Assembly (NCBI RefSeq): GCF_020886115.1
Contig: NZ_AP025185.1
Span: forward strand, 2,108,001-2,172,000
Source: Flavobacterium ammonificans
GTDB taxonomy: Bacteria > Bacteroidota > Bacteroidia > Flavobacteriales > Flavobacteriaceae
Length of the DNA stretch: 64,000 nt
Direction: 5' to 3'
How positions within the stretch are numbered: the first letter of the stretch is position 1; the number at the start of each line of letters is the position of its first letter. Positions 53,671-62,631 of this stretch are shown in pieces. Under the pieces are notes generated by a model. That model was not told where the DNA came from. It searched no databases and was given only the letters and a program-made list of their open reading frames with translations. The position numbers and the translations under genes were made by a program.

Positions 53671-54450
53671 ATGAACATATTAGATAAAATAATACTAGAC
53701 AAACGAAGAGAAGTAGTTCTTAAAAAATCGATTATTCCGGTTTCACAATTGGAGGCATCGGTGTTTTTTGAAAGACAAACCATTTCGTTAAGCCATAATT
53801 TACGCAACAGTAGTTCAGGAATTATTGCCGAACACAAACGTCGTTCGCCTTCAAAATCCGAAATCAATTACGGTTTTACCGTTGAAGAAGTAGTCAAAGG
53901 CTATGAAACAGCGGGCGCTTGTGGTATTTCGGTTTTAACGGATGGAAAATATTTTGGTGGTTCTTTAGACGATTTGTTATTGGCAAGAGCCACGGTCAAT
54001 ATTCCGCTATTGCGAAAAGAATTCATTGTGGACGAATACCAAATCTTGGAAGCCAAAGCCCACGGTGCCGATTTAATTCTGCTAATCGCTGCGGTTTTGA
54101 GCCGAGAGGAAATCAAAAGTTTATCCGAGTTCGCACATGGTTTAGGATTGGAAGTCCTTTTGGAAGTCCACAATCAAGAAGAATTAGAAAAATCAATAAT
54201 GCCAAGTTTGGATATGATTGGAGTCAATAACCGAAATTTAAAATCTTTTGAAGTGAGTTTGGATTTCAGTAAAGAATTGGCTGACCAAATTCCGAACGAA
54301 TTTGTAAAAGTATCCGAAAGTGGTATTTCGTCTATCGAAGCAATAAATGAATTAAAACCATTTGGTTACCAAGGATTTTTAATTGGTGAAAACTTCATGA
54401 AAACGGATAATGCTGGTCAAGCGGCAAAAGAATTTATAGCGCAATTGTAA
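53671..54450 (+). CDS. trpC: indole-3-glycerol-phosphate synthase
   Basis: A 259-residue TIM-barrel enzyme closing the indole ring. AEHKRRSPSKSEI holds the catalytic Lys, RKEFIVDEYQILEAKAHGAD holds the second Lys and Glu region, and GVNNRNLKSFEV and VSESGISS form the phosphate-binding end. Normal length, not fused to TrpF. Confidence 0.96.
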   Translation: MNILDKIILDKRREVVLKKSIIPVSQLEASVFFERQTISLSHNLRNSSSGIIAEHKRRSPSKSEINYGFTVEEVVKGYETAGACGISVLTDGKYFGGSLDDLLLARATVNIPLLRKEFIVDEYQILEAKAHGADLILLIAAVLSREEIKSLSEFAHGLGLEVLLEVHNQEELEKSIMPSLDMIGVNNRNLKSFEVSLDFSKELADQIPNEFVKVSESGISSIEAINELKPFGYQGFLIGENFMKTDNAGQAAKEFIAQL

Positions 54451-54567
54451 CGACACGAATTACACGAATTATCACGAATTGGAAAAAGTTAAACACAGAT
54501 TAAAGAGTTTACACAGTATAAAAAACCTTTGATTCTTAGTGTCTTTGTGGCAAATAAAAACAAAAAT
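54451..54567 (+). repeat. trpC-trpF spacer with ACGAATT array and CTTTG...GGCAAA element
   Basis: 54452-54480 holds CACGAATTACACGAATTATC-type repeats; 54494-54516 holds CACAGATTAAAGAG and TTTACACAG; 54526-54560 is a third copy of the CCTTTG...TTAGTGTCTTTGTGGCAAA element. No gene. Confidence 0.7.
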
Positions 54568-55191
54568 ATGAAACTCAAAATCTGCGGCATGAAATACCCC
54601 GACAATATTCTAGAAGTAGGATCGCTCCTACCCGATTATATGGGCTTTATATTCTGGGAAAAGTCGGCACGCTATTTTGATGGAGTACTTCCAAATTTAC
54701 CGCAAAACATCAAAAAAACAGGAGTTTTTGTCAATGCCAGTCAAGAAGATATTGTGTCAAAACTAAGCCAATACGATTTGCAAGCGGTTCAATTGCATGG
54801 ACATGAGTCGGTGGCATTTTGCCAAGAGTTAAAAAATACATTGGCGAAAAGCATTGAAATCATCAAAGTATTTTCAGTGGATTCATTTTTTGATTTTGAC
54901 GAGTTGAAACCTTTTGAAACAGTTTGTGATTATTTCCTTTTTGATACCAAAGGAAAATTACCTGGAGGCAACGGAACGACTTTCGATTGGAAAGTGCTAG
55001 AAAAATATCCATCGCAAAAACCCTTCTTTTTGAGTGGCGGCATTGGACTAGACGAAATTGATTTGGTCAACGAAATAGTAAAAACTGACTTACCTATTTA
55101 CGCCATTGATGTAAATAGTAAATTTGAAATTGAACCCGGATTAAAAAACAAAGAAGAATTGCATCGTTTTAAACAAAAAATAAACTTTTAA
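54568..55191 (+). CDS. trpF: phosphoribosylanthranilate isomerase
   Basis: A 207-residue TIM barrel. MKLKICGMK opens with the catalytic Cys, GVFVNAS and AVQLHGHES line the barrel, FDTKGKLPGGNGTTFDW binds the substrate, and FFLSGGIG and AIDVNSKFEIEPGLK complete the phosphate site. I chose ATG 54568 because the upstream in-frame start (54529) adds 13 residues before the conserved KICGMK. Confidence 0.94.
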   Translation: MKLKICGMKYPDNILEVGSLLPDYMGFIFWEKSARYFDGVLPNLPQNIKKTGVFVNASQEDIVSKLSQYDLQAVQLHGHESVAFCQELKNTLAKSIEIIKVFSVDSFFDFDELKPFETVCDYFLFDTKGKLPGGNGTTFDWKVLEKYPSQKPFFLSGGIGLDEIDLVNEIVKTDLPIYAIDVNSKFEIEPGLKNKEELHRFKQKINF

Positions 55192-55203
55192 AAAAGTACA
55201 ATC

Positions 55204-56385
55204 ATGAGTTACAACGTCAACGAAAAAGGCTATTACGGAGAATTTGGTGGGGCTTACATTCCAGAAATGTTATATCCCAATGTAGAAGAATTGCGCCAAA
55301 ACTATTTAAAAATAACAGCCGAACCTGAGTTTCAAGCTGAGTTTGACGATTTATTGAAAGAATATGTAGGTCGCCCTACTCCGCTTTATTTTGCATCACG
55401 ATTGTCTGAAAAATACAATACTAAAGTTTATCTTAAAAGAGAAGATTTGTGCCATACAGGAGCACACAAAGTAAACAACACAATTGGTCAAATTTTATTA
55501 GCCAAACGTTTGGGTAAAAAGCGAATCATTGCCGAAACAGGCGCAGGTCAACACGGTGTAGCTACGGCAACCGTTTGTGCCTTGATGGGCTTGGAATGTA
55601 TTGTGTACATGGGCGAAATTGACATCAAGCGTCAAGCACCTAATGTAGCACGTATGAAAATGTTAGGCGCAGAAGTACGACCGGCCATGTCGGGATCTCG
55701 TACCTTAAAAGACGCAACAAACGAAGCGATTCGTGATTGGATTAACAATCCGGTGGATACCTATTACATCATTGGTTCTGTGGTGGGACCTCATCCTTAT
55801 CCTGATATGGTGGCGCGTTTCCAATCGGTGATTTCGAAAGAAATTAAAAGCCAATTATTGGAAAAAGAAGGCAAAGAAAATCCTGATTACGTAATTGCCT
55901 GTGTAGGCGGTGGAAGTAATGCTGCAGGAGCGTATTATCACTTTTTGGATGAAAAAGAAGTAAACATTATTGCTGTGGAAGCTGCTGGTTTAGGAGTGCA
56001 TTCAGGTGAAAGTGCTGCTACCTCAGCTTTAGGAAAAGTGGGTGTTATTCACGGAAGTAAAACTTTATTGATGCAAACCCCCGACGGACAAATTACCGAA
56101 CCCTACTCTATTTCAGCAGGATTGGATTACCCAGGTGTAGGACCCATGCACGCAAATTTATATGCTACAGGTAGAGCGCAATTTATCTCCATAACTGATG
56201 AGCAAGCGATGGATTGGGGATTACAACTATCCAAATTAGAAGGTATAATTCCGGCAATTGAAACCGCTCATGCCTTTGCGGTTTTGGACGAAATGAAATT
56301 CAAACCGACTGATATAGTTGTGATTAATCTTTCGGGACGTGGCGACAAAGATTTGAATACTTATATTGATTATTTTAAATTATAG
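55204..56385 (+). CDS. trpB: tryptophan synthase beta subunit
   Basis: A 393-residue PLP enzyme. The Schiff-base Lys is in [22 protein letters not shown] follows, the phosphate loop is GGGSNAAG, and the C-terminal NLSGRGDKD is the family end. It joins indole to serine. Starts 12 bases after trpF. Confidence 0.97.
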   Translation: MSYNVNEKGYYGEFGGAYIPEMLYPNVEELRQNYLKITAEPEFQAEFDDLLKEYVGRPTPLYFASRLSEKYNTKVYLKREDLCHTGAHKVNNTIGQILLAKRLGKKRIIAETGAGQHGVATATVCALMGLECIVYMGEIDIKRQAPNVARMKMLGAEVRPAMSGSRTLKDATNEAIRDWINNPVDTYYIIGSVVGPHPYPDMVARFQSVISKEIKSQLLEKEGKENPDYVIACVGGGSNAAGAYYHFLDEKEVNIIAVEAAGLGVHSGESAATSALGKVGVIHGSKTLLMQTPDGQITEPYSISAGLDYPGVGPMHANLYATGRAQFISITDEQAMDWGLQLSKLEGIIPAIETAHAFAVLDEMKFKPTDIVVINLSGRGDKDLNTYIDYFKL

Positions 56386-56387
56386 CA

Positions 56388-57152
56388 ATGAACAGAATCA
56401 ATCAAAAATTACAAGAAACAAAAAAAATATTATCTATCTATTTTTCAGCGGGATACCCAAGCCTGAATGATACGGTGCAAATTATACAAGATTTAGAAAA
56501 AAGTGGAGTCGATATGATCGAAATTGGTCTGCCATTTAGCGATCCTTTGGCTGATGGCCCTACCATTCAGGCGAGTTCTACTCAAGCCTTACATAACGGA
56601 ATGACAACCCAAGTTTTGTTTGACCAATTGAAAGACATTCGTAAAACAGTTTCAATTCCGTTAGTAATTATGGGGTATTTCAACCCAATGTTGCAATATG
56701 GAATAGAAGATTTCTGTAAAAAATGTGCTGAAATTGGTATTGACGGATTGATCATTCCGGATTTACCCGTAGATGTCTATGCAGACGAATACAAAGCTAC
56801 TTTCGAAAAATACGGACTTATCAATGTGTTTTTAATTACACCGCAAACATCTGACGAACGAATCCGTTTTATTGATAGCGTGTCTGACGGATTTATCTAT
56901 ATGGTGAGTTCAGCCAGCGTGACGGGTTCGCAATCGGGTTTTGGAAGTACACAAGAAGACTATTTCAAACGTATTGCCGACATGAATTTGAAAAACCCAC
57001 AAATCATTGGTTTTGGAATCAATAATGCCGAAACATTCAACCAAGCGACTCAATTTGCCAAAGGCGCCATCATTGGAAGTGCTTTTATTACGCATTTAAC
57101 CGAAAATGGCACTGGAAAAATCGAGGAGTTTGTGAAAGGGATAAGAGAATAG
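56388..57152 (+). CDS. trpA: tryptophan synthase alpha subunit
   Basis: A 254-residue TIM barrel releasing indole from indole-3-glycerol phosphate. IEIGLPFSDPLADGPTIQ holds the catalytic Glu and Asp, and YMVSSASVTGSQSGF and GFGINNAETFNQ bind the phosphate. Starts 2 bases after the trpB stop, so the two are translationally coupled. Last gene of the trp operon. Confidence 0.96.
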   Translation: MNRINQKLQETKKILSIYFSAGYPSLNDTVQIIQDLEKSGVDMIEIGLPFSDPLADGPTIQASSTQALHNGMTTQVLFDQLKDIRKTVSIPLVIMGYFNPMLQYGIEDFCKKCAEIGIDGLIIPDLPVDVYADEYKATFEKYGLINVFLITPQTSDERIRFIDSVSDGFIYMVSSASVTGSQSGFGSTQEDYFKRIADMNLKNPQIIGFGINNAETFNQATQFAKGAIIGSAFITHLTENGTGKIEEFVKGIRE

Positions 57153-57345
57153 ACAATTAAATTCTAGTACTCAGTTAGGTGATTTTATCTAATAATTAAC
57201 ATTTTGACTGTTTTAAACAAATCAAAATTAGGCTACATTTGTTTGAGTTTGAAAAATTAACAAGCAGTAATTGCTATTCCCCTGTTCATTTTTTATACTA
57301 TTTTTTAAGAGGTAAATTTTAATCTTTTAACTTAAATGTATAACT

Positions 57346-58251
57346 ATGAAAAAAAATCAAGGGAAAATTATTGTTATTTTGTTCCTAATCTTCCAATTGA
57401 AAAGCTATTCGCAAGGCTGCAGCGATGCTGGTTTTTGCACCATTAATAGCTTAAAACCCAATTCAGAAATTGCCGCTAAAAAGAACCACCTTAAACTTGG
57501 AATGTTTACTGGTAGCGCTGATAATTCCGTTTCAGTTTGGGGAAATTATATAGAATACCATACGCAGTTATCAGACCAATTTAGTTTTGACACAAAACTA
57601 ACTTCCTTAGCTCAAGATGGAAACGGTTATACTAGTTTCGGTTTAGGCGACTTATTTTTGAGTTCCAATTATAAGTTAAACCCAAATTGGACAGTAACGG
57701 TTGGAACAAAAATTCCGATGACCAATGGCAACAAAAAAGAAAATGGAGTTTCACTTCCTATGGATTACCAATCCAGCTTAGGAACATTGGATGCTATTGT
57801 GGGTTTGGGCTACCAAATAAACAAACTCCAATTCGTTTTGGCTTGGCAACAGCCGCTTACCCAAAATAAAAATCAATTTTTGGCAGAAAATAGTAACACC
57901 CCTACTATTTTAAAACAATTTCAATCTACAAATGGATTCAAGAGAAGTGGCGATGTACTTTTTCGTGTAGCCTACCCATTAGCACTGACCAATGATCTTC
58001 AATTCACGACCAGTCTATTACCAATTTACCATCTGGACAATGACCGTTATATTGATCTAAGCGGTAAAGAAAAATCTATTGAGGGTTCAAAAGGGCTAAC
58101 CCTTAATGGTAATGTATTTCTAGATTATGCCCTAAATACAACTAACAGTTTGCAACTCAATATTGGAATGCCACTGGTAGTTAGAGACGAAAGACCAGAT
58201 GGACTCACAAGAGGTTTCATTGCAACATTAGAATACAAATTCCAATTCTAA
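57346..58251 (+). CDS. exported beta-barrel-like protein with CSDAGFCT motif
   Basis: A 301-residue protein with a signal peptide (IVILFLIFQLKSYSQG). After cleavage it begins GCSDAGFCTINSLKP, a two-cysteine motif, then shows alternating strands ending in LEYKFQF, compatible with an outer-membrane barrel resembling MetA-pathway/transporter-type proteins. TACATTTG at 57234-57241 is a candidate promoter. It is followed 9 bases later by a Crp/Fnr regulator, so they form a unit. Function unknown. Confidence 0.75.
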   Translation: MKKNQGKIIVILFLIFQLKSYSQGCSDAGFCTINSLKPNSEIAAKKNHLKLGMFTGSADNSVSVWGNYIEYHTQLSDQFSFDTKLTSLAQDGNGYTSFGLGDLFLSSNYKLNPNWTVTVGTKIPMTNGNKKENGVSLPMDYQSSLGTLDAIVGLGYQINKLQFVLAWQQPLTQNKNQFLAENSNTPTILKQFQSTNGFKRSGDVLFRVAYPLALTNDLQFTTSLLPIYHLDNDRYIDLSGKEKSIEGSKGLTLNGNVFLDYALNTTNSLQLNIGMPLVVRDERPDGLTRGFIATLEYKFQF

Positions 58252-58260
58252 TTATACAAT

Positions 58261-58944
58261 ATGAACAACTATTGGGTTTTTGAAGATGTCAATTTATTCT
58301 CTTTGATTTGTCCGCACAAATACAAAGGTTATGAACAAGATCATCCATTCATTTCTTTCCAGAAAGGAAATTACATCTATTTTCAAGGCGATGTATCCAG
58401 CACTATATTTCTTGTCAACTCAGGAAAAGTAAAAATTGGTTTTGTCGATGACAAAGGTGAAGAATATGTTACTGCCTATCTTAAAAAGGGAGAAATTTTT
58501 GGCGAAAATATTTTATTAAATGAAACACATCGGAAAGAATTTGCACAAGCAGTTGAGAAAAACACCTCCCTTTGTTCGGTAACATTACAACAAGCGGAAG
58601 AACTATTACAAGGAAATAAATCATTCACTACAAGTATCTACAAATTCATTGGACTTAAACTCAAAAAAATAGAACGGAGATATCAAATCATGCTCTTTAG
58701 AGATACCCGGACTCGAATTATTGAGTTCATAAAAGAACTGAAAGAAGACGTGACTGGTACAATCCAATTAATTAACGGCGAAATTCTTGTCAACAATCCC
58801 TATTCTCAGGGAGAAATTGCCAAACTTGTAGGAACCTCAAGACCCACCTTCAATATTATTATTAATGAACTAGAGAAAGAAGGACGTATTGTCTATCAAA
58901 AGAATAAGATATTATTAAAAAATTCATTTTTGTTAGATAGCTAA
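58261..58944 (+). CDS. Crp/Fnr family transcriptional regulator
   Basis: A 227-residue protein with an N-terminal cyclic-nucleotide-type sensor fold (GNYIYFQGDVSSTIFLVNSGKVKIGFVDDKGEEYV), a long dimer helix and a C-terminal helix-turn-helix (YSQGEIAKLVGTSRPTFNIIINELEKEGRIVY). There is no iron-sulfur Cys cluster like that of FNR, so the signal is not oxygen by that route. It is cotranscribed with the barrel gene. Whether it is the factor that binds the sulfur-cluster palindromes is not known. Confidence 0.92.
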   Translation: MNNYWVFEDVNLFSLICPHKYKGYEQDHPFISFQKGNYIYFQGDVSSTIFLVNSGKVKIGFVDDKGEEYVTAYLKKGEIFGENILLNETHRKEFAQAVEKNTSLCSVTLQQAEELLQGNKSFTTSIYKFIGLKLKKIERRYQIMLFRDTRTRIIEFIKELKEDVTGTIQLINGEILVNNPYSQGEIAKLVGTSRPTFNIIINELEKEGRIVYQKNKILLKNSFLLDS

Positions 58945-59009
58945 CAGCTTATCCAATTTTGGAGAGCTAGTTTTGGATTATATAATTACTAATCCCTAAA
59001 TTTTAGAAA

Positions 59010-59417
59010 ATGAAAAAAATATTGTGTAGTTGCTTGGTTTTAATTGCCTTATTTTCATGTAGTAACGATGACTCCAATAATTCAACTAATGAAACTACTT
59101 CTTCAGACTATAGTTACAAAGGAAATTTTGTTTCTTCTTCGCATCCAACTTCTGGAATTGCCAAAATTAGTAAAGACAAAAAACAACTGTTATTAGAAGG
59201 GTTTAAATCAGATGACGGACCGGATTTGAATATTTACTTGGCTGCAAATTTAACCACCATCAAGGTAGATCATATTGATTTAGGTGATATTAAAGGACTC
59301 AACGGAAACTATTCTTATACTGTAAATAATACCATTGATTATGCCAAATACAAGTATGTTGTAGTTTGGTGTGTCGATTTTGATGCGAATTTTGGCTATG
59401 CCGTTCTTGCCCCTTAA
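59010..59417 (+). CDS. DM13-domain lipoprotein
   Basis: A 135-residue lipoprotein (lipobox LFSC, Cys at residue 17) with a Ser/Asn-rich linker and a DM13 domain from about residue 35 (GNFVSSSHPTSGIAKI, SDDGPDLNIYL, YVVVWCVDFDANFGYAVL). DM13 domains carry a conserved Cys near the end, here in WCVDF, and have been proposed to take part in redox or electron-transfer chemistry. It follows the Crp/Fnr gene by 65 bases. Confidence 0.88.
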   Translation: MKKILCSCLVLIALFSCSNDDSNNSTNETTSSDYSYKGNFVSSSHPTSGIAKISKDKKQLLLEGFKSDDGPDLNIYLAANLTTIKVDHIDLGDIKGLNGNYSYTVNNTIDYAKYKYVVVWCVDFDANFGYAVLAP

Positions 59418-59458
59418 GAAATTGTGTTTGTTGGGAGAAAATCCACGATTTCTATTTA

Positions 59459-59487
59459 AAAACGCGACAAAATGTTGCGTTTTTTTT
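59459..59487. terminator. terminator between DM13 and yaaA genes
   Basis: Stem AACGCGACA/TGTTGCGTT (one G-T pair), loop AAA, T run on the plus strand. It lies between convergent genes. Confidence 0.7.
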
Positions 59488-60244
59488 ATCTCGTAAAAAC
59501 CAGATTATTCCCCTTCGATAAGTTGTCATCAAATTGATAACCTTCGTAGTTGAAGCCTTTTAAGTCGTCTATAGTTTCGGCATTTGTATCAATAATATAA
59601 CGCACCATCATACCTCTCGCCTTTTTTGCAAAGAAACTAATCATCTTTAGTTTGCCGTCTTTGTAATCTTTAAAGTCGGGCGAAATGACTGGTACTTTTA
59701 GCGCTTTGGTATCGACAACCGAAAAATATTCATTGCTTGCTAAGTTCACAAACAACTCCCCTTTTTTCAATTCTTTATTCAATGAAGCCGTTACTGTAGT
59801 TTTCCAAAAATCATATAAGTTTTTGCTTTCGCCAATAGGCAATTTGGTTCCCATTTCCAATCGGTAGGCTTGCATCAAATCCAAAGGTTTTAAAACGCCA
59901 TACAAACCCGATAAAATGCGTAAACGATCTTGCAACAAGTCCAATTGCTCCATTGGAATGGAATAGGCATCCAAACCGTTATACACCTCTCCGTCAAAAG
60001 CATAAACTGCAGGACGTGAATTAGTAGGATTAAAAGGCGTTTTCCATGCTTTATTGCGTTGCCAATTCAAGTCGGCCAACTTATCCGAAATTGACATCAA
60101 TTGCGATAATTCGGCTGGTGATTGCTGTTTCAAAACCGCATGTACTTTTTTAGATTCATTTAATAAACTCGGTTGTGTGAATTGCGTGGTAGGCAATTCT
60201 TTTTCGAAGTTCAACGACTTGGCTGGGGAAATTACTATTTTCAT
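59486..60244 (-). CDS. yaaA: peroxide stress protein YaaA
   Basis: A 252-residue UPF0246/YaaA family protein. The opening MKIVISPAKSLNFEKELPTTQFTQP, the segment YGVLKPLDLMQAYRLEMGTKL, and the closing ISFFAKKARGMMVRYIIDTNAETIDDLKGFNYEGY are diagnostic. In E. coli it limits free iron during peroxide stress. A reversed promoter element TACTTTTG lies at 60280-60287. Confidence 0.95.
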   Translation of the reverse strand: MKIVISPAKSLNFEKELPTTQFTQPSLLNESKKVHAVLKQQSPAELSQLMSISDKLADLNWQRNKAWKTPFNPTNSRPAVYAFDGEVYNGLDAYSIPMEQLDLLQDRLRILSGLYGVLKPLDLMQAYRLEMGTKLPIGESKNLYDFWKTTVTASLNKELKKGELFVNLASNEYFSVVDTKALKVPVISPDFKDYKDGKLKMISFFAKKARGMMVRYIIDTNAETIDDLKGFNYEGYQFDDNLSKGNNLVFTR

Positions 60245-60360
60245 GATAAACGACGATTAATCTGTGTTTGATTTGAATTCAAAAGTACAAATAGATATAC
60301 CGAAAATCAAACTTTGTTTTCGTGCCACTCAAAACTTTTATTATTTTTGAAATAAATTGA

Positions 60361-60744
60361 ATGATAATGGCTAAAACAAAACCCAACGATACTGAAGGCG
60401 TAAACAGATACATTGCCAACTTACCCCTAGAGCAACAAATCGCTTTGGAGCGTATGCGCCATATCATAAAAAACACCGTTCCCGAAGCACAAGAATTCAT
60501 TAGTTATAGTAAGCCTGCTTACCATTTTCATGGCATGATTGGTAGCTTTGCTGCATTTAAAAACCACTGCAGTTTCTTTCCTTGGAATGCGCAAACTATA
60601 ATTGACTTTGCTGCCGAACTCAAAGACTTCAAAACCTCAGCAGGAACCATTCAATTCACTCCCGACAAACCAATTCCAGAAGAACTACTTCAAAAAATAC
60701 TGCGCTATCGAGTTGCGGGTAATTTGGAAAAGAAGAAAAAATAA
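60361..60744 (+). CDS. DUF1801 (YdhG-like) domain protein
   Basis: A 127-residue protein of the DUF1801 family, sometimes called iron-chaperone-like. VNRYIANLPLEQQIALERMRHIIKNTVPEAQEFISYSKPAYHFHG and CSFFPWN are typical. TATTTTTG at 60342-60349 is a likely promoter, so the transcript has a short leader. The start could also be the ATG two codons later (60367). Confidence 0.85.
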   Translation: MIMAKTKPNDTEGVNRYIANLPLEQQIALERMRHIIKNTVPEAQEFISYSKPAYHFHGMIGSFAAFKNHCSFFPWNAQTIIDFAAELKDFKTSAGTIQFTPDKPIPEELLQKILRYRVAGNLEKKKK

Positions 60745-60769
60745 AAAAGCCCCAATCGGGGCTTTTTTT
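60744..60769. terminator. terminator between the DUF1801 and RluA-type genes
   Basis: Stem AAAAAGCCCC/GGGGCTTTTT around AATC. Serves both convergent genes. Confidence 0.85.
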
Positions 60770-61805
60770 ATTCTTCATCTGCAGTATGCGATTTAGAGTA
60801 ATTTCTCCAACGTTCCAAACAATCCTTGAAGTCGTCTGGCAATTCGGTATCAAAACGCATCATTTCGCCCGTATTCGGGTGAATAAAGCCCAAGGTCTTA
60901 GCATGTAAGGCTTGTCTTGGTAAGGCTTTAAAACAGTTGTCTATAAATTGTTTGTATTTGGTAAAGGTAGTGCCTTTCAAAATCAAATGACCGCCGTAGC
61001 GTTCGTCATTAAATAGCGGGTGTCCAATGTGTTTCATATGCGCACGAATCTGATGCGTACGTCCCGTTTCCAGTTGGCACGAAATTAACGTCACATACCC
61101 AAAACGTTCTAAAACTTTATAATGCGTAATCGCAGGTTTACCAATTTCGGGATCAGCAAAAACCGCCATTTGCATACGGTCTTTCAAGTGTCGCGCCAAA
61201 TTACCTTCAATCGTTCCAGCATCATTAGCCACATTCCCCCAAACGAGCGCCATGTATTCTCTTTCGGTCGTTTTGGCTTCAAATTGTTTGGCTAAATGCG
61301 TCATGGCTGCTTCCGTTTTAGCAATCACTAACAAGCCCGAAGTATCTTTATCAATGCGATGTACCAATCCCGGACGCTCACTGCTGTTCATCGGTAAATT
61401 CTCAAAATGAAACGCCAAAGCATTCACTAAAGTACCAGTGTAATTCCCGTGACCAGGATGCACAACTAAACCAGGCTCTTTGTTGACCAACAACAACGCC
61501 TCATCTTCGTACACAATATTCAAAGGGATATTCTCAGGTAAGACATGATTTTCAAAAGGCGGATGCGACAACATCACCTTAATCACGTCCAACGGCTTGA
61601 CCTTATAATTGGATTTTACAATTTCGTCATTAACAAAAATGTTACCGTCGTTAGCGGCATTCTGAATTTTATTTCGAGTCGCATTAGGAATCAATCCCAT
61701 CAAGTATTTGTCTATTCGCAAAAAGGCTTGCCCTTTGGGAACTTCAAATTTAAAATGCTCAAATAATTCGTCTTCTAAGTCGAAGGATTCGGTATTATTG
61801 TTCAT
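60768..61805 (-). CDS. RluA-family pseudouridine synthase
   Basis: A 345-residue RNA-modifying enzyme. An S4 RNA-binding domain (RIDKYLMGLIPNATRNKIQNAANDGNIFVN) occupies about residues 22-80, and the catalytic domain holds the Asp in RPGLVHRIDKDTSGLLV. Family members with an S4 domain are usually RluD-like and act on 23S rRNA, but the exact sites cannot be told. It overlaps the PASTA gene by 11 bases. Confidence 0.93.
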   Translation of the reverse strand: MNNNTESFDLEDELFEHFKFEVPKGQAFLRIDKYLMGLIPNATRNKIQNAANDGNIFVNDEIVKSNYKVKPLDVIKVMLSHPPFENHVLPENIPLNIVYEDEALLLVNKEPGLVVHPGHGNYTGTLVNALAFHFENLPMNSSERPGLVHRIDKDTSGLLVIAKTEAAMTHLAKQFEAKTTEREYMALVWGNVANDAGTIEGNLARHLKDRMQMAVFADPEIGKPAITHYKVLERFGYVTLISCQLETGRTHQIRAHMKHIGHPLFNDERYGGHLILKGTTFTKYKQFIDNCFKALPRQALHAKTLGFIHPNTGEMMRFDTELPDDFKDCLERWRNYSKSHTADEE

Positions 61806-62415
61806 CTAATGGGGTTTCTTCTTCAGGTGTTGCCGTACTGTCAATTTGTACTTCCTCTTCATAACTCATTTTCCCATCTCCTAAAACCAAGTCAATTTTA
61901 GACGATTTCATCACACGCTCTCCTGGTTTTAAGTTACGTCCTTTGTAGCGCATGGCTAGCACCATATCTTTTCCTAAACTAGGCTCATAGGTAATCGTTC
62001 CCTCTTCTAAACCAATGGCTTTTAATGTTGGAACTGCCTCACGGTAGGTTTTATCAATCAAATCAGGCAACTTCACAGAAGAATAACCCGATGCGTTAAT
62101 TTTAATATATACTTTACGACCCACTTTCACTTTCGTGCCTGGCAATGGATCTTGCTCTACCACAGTAAATGCAGGATAATCGCCTCTAAAATCAACACTA
62201 TCCAAAAGTACGTAGTCCAAATCCAACTCGTCTAGCTTGTCCTCTACCTGCTCTTCGGTTAGTTTACTTAAATTCGGCACGGCAATTTCATGTCCGTGAT
62301 CAGTTGTAAAAGTCAACCAATGCATAAACAAATAACCCAAAACTGCAATAATAGCGAGAGCAGCCAAAACTTGACCCACAAACACCCGACTAGTTAGATA
62401 CTTACGTAAACTCAT
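61795..62415 (-). CDS. PASTA-domain membrane protein
   Basis: A 206-residue protein with an N-terminal transmembrane helix (VGQVLAALAIIAVLGYLF) and two to three PASTA repeats (VPNLSKLTEEQVEDKL, DYPAFTVVEQDPLPGTKVKVGRKV, LPDLIDKTYREAVPTLKAIGL), which bind muropeptides or beta-lactam-like ligands. No kinase or transpeptidase domain is attached. I chose the ATG at 62415 because an upstream start (62460) adds 15 residues before the usual short N-terminus. A reversed TATCTTTG element is at 62436-62443. Confidence 0.88.
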   Translation of the reverse strand: MSLRKYLTSRVFVGQVLAALAIIAVLGYLFMHWLTFTTDHGHEIAVPNLSKLTEEQVEDKLDELDLDYVLLDSVDFRGDYPAFTVVEQDPLPGTKVKVGRKVYIKINASGYSSVKLPDLIDKTYREAVPTLKAIGLEEGTITYEPSLGKDMVLAMRYKGRNLKPGERVMKSSKIDLVLGDGKMSYEEEVQIDSTATPEEETPLDEQ

Positions 62416-62491
62416 AAATTTATTTTTAGTAGGCACAAAGATAAACCTATTTCGTTTCAAAAAAAATGATAATTTTGTTTACTAGTTGGTT

Positions 62492-62586
62492 GGAGCTATT
62501 TCCCGCTATCCGCTTTATCTTTTTTTGGCAAAAAGCCATAAAAAAAAGGATGCCGTCCCGAAACTTCGGGACCGGGGCTAGGGAAA
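62492..62586 (+). repeat. palindromic dispersed-type element between PASTA and ddl genes
   Basis: Begins GGAGCTATTTCCCGC and ends CCGGGGCTAGGGAAAA. It contains two nested hairpins, TGGC-AAAAA-GCCA (62526-62538) and GTCCCGAA-AC-TTCGGGAC (62555-62572). Its CCGGGGCTAGGG end resembles the arms of the inverted repeat in trpG. Confidence 0.7.
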
Positions 62587-62631
62587 ACCTTCAACAGCTA
62601 TTGAAAATAAAAAAGACTTAAACCATTCTAA

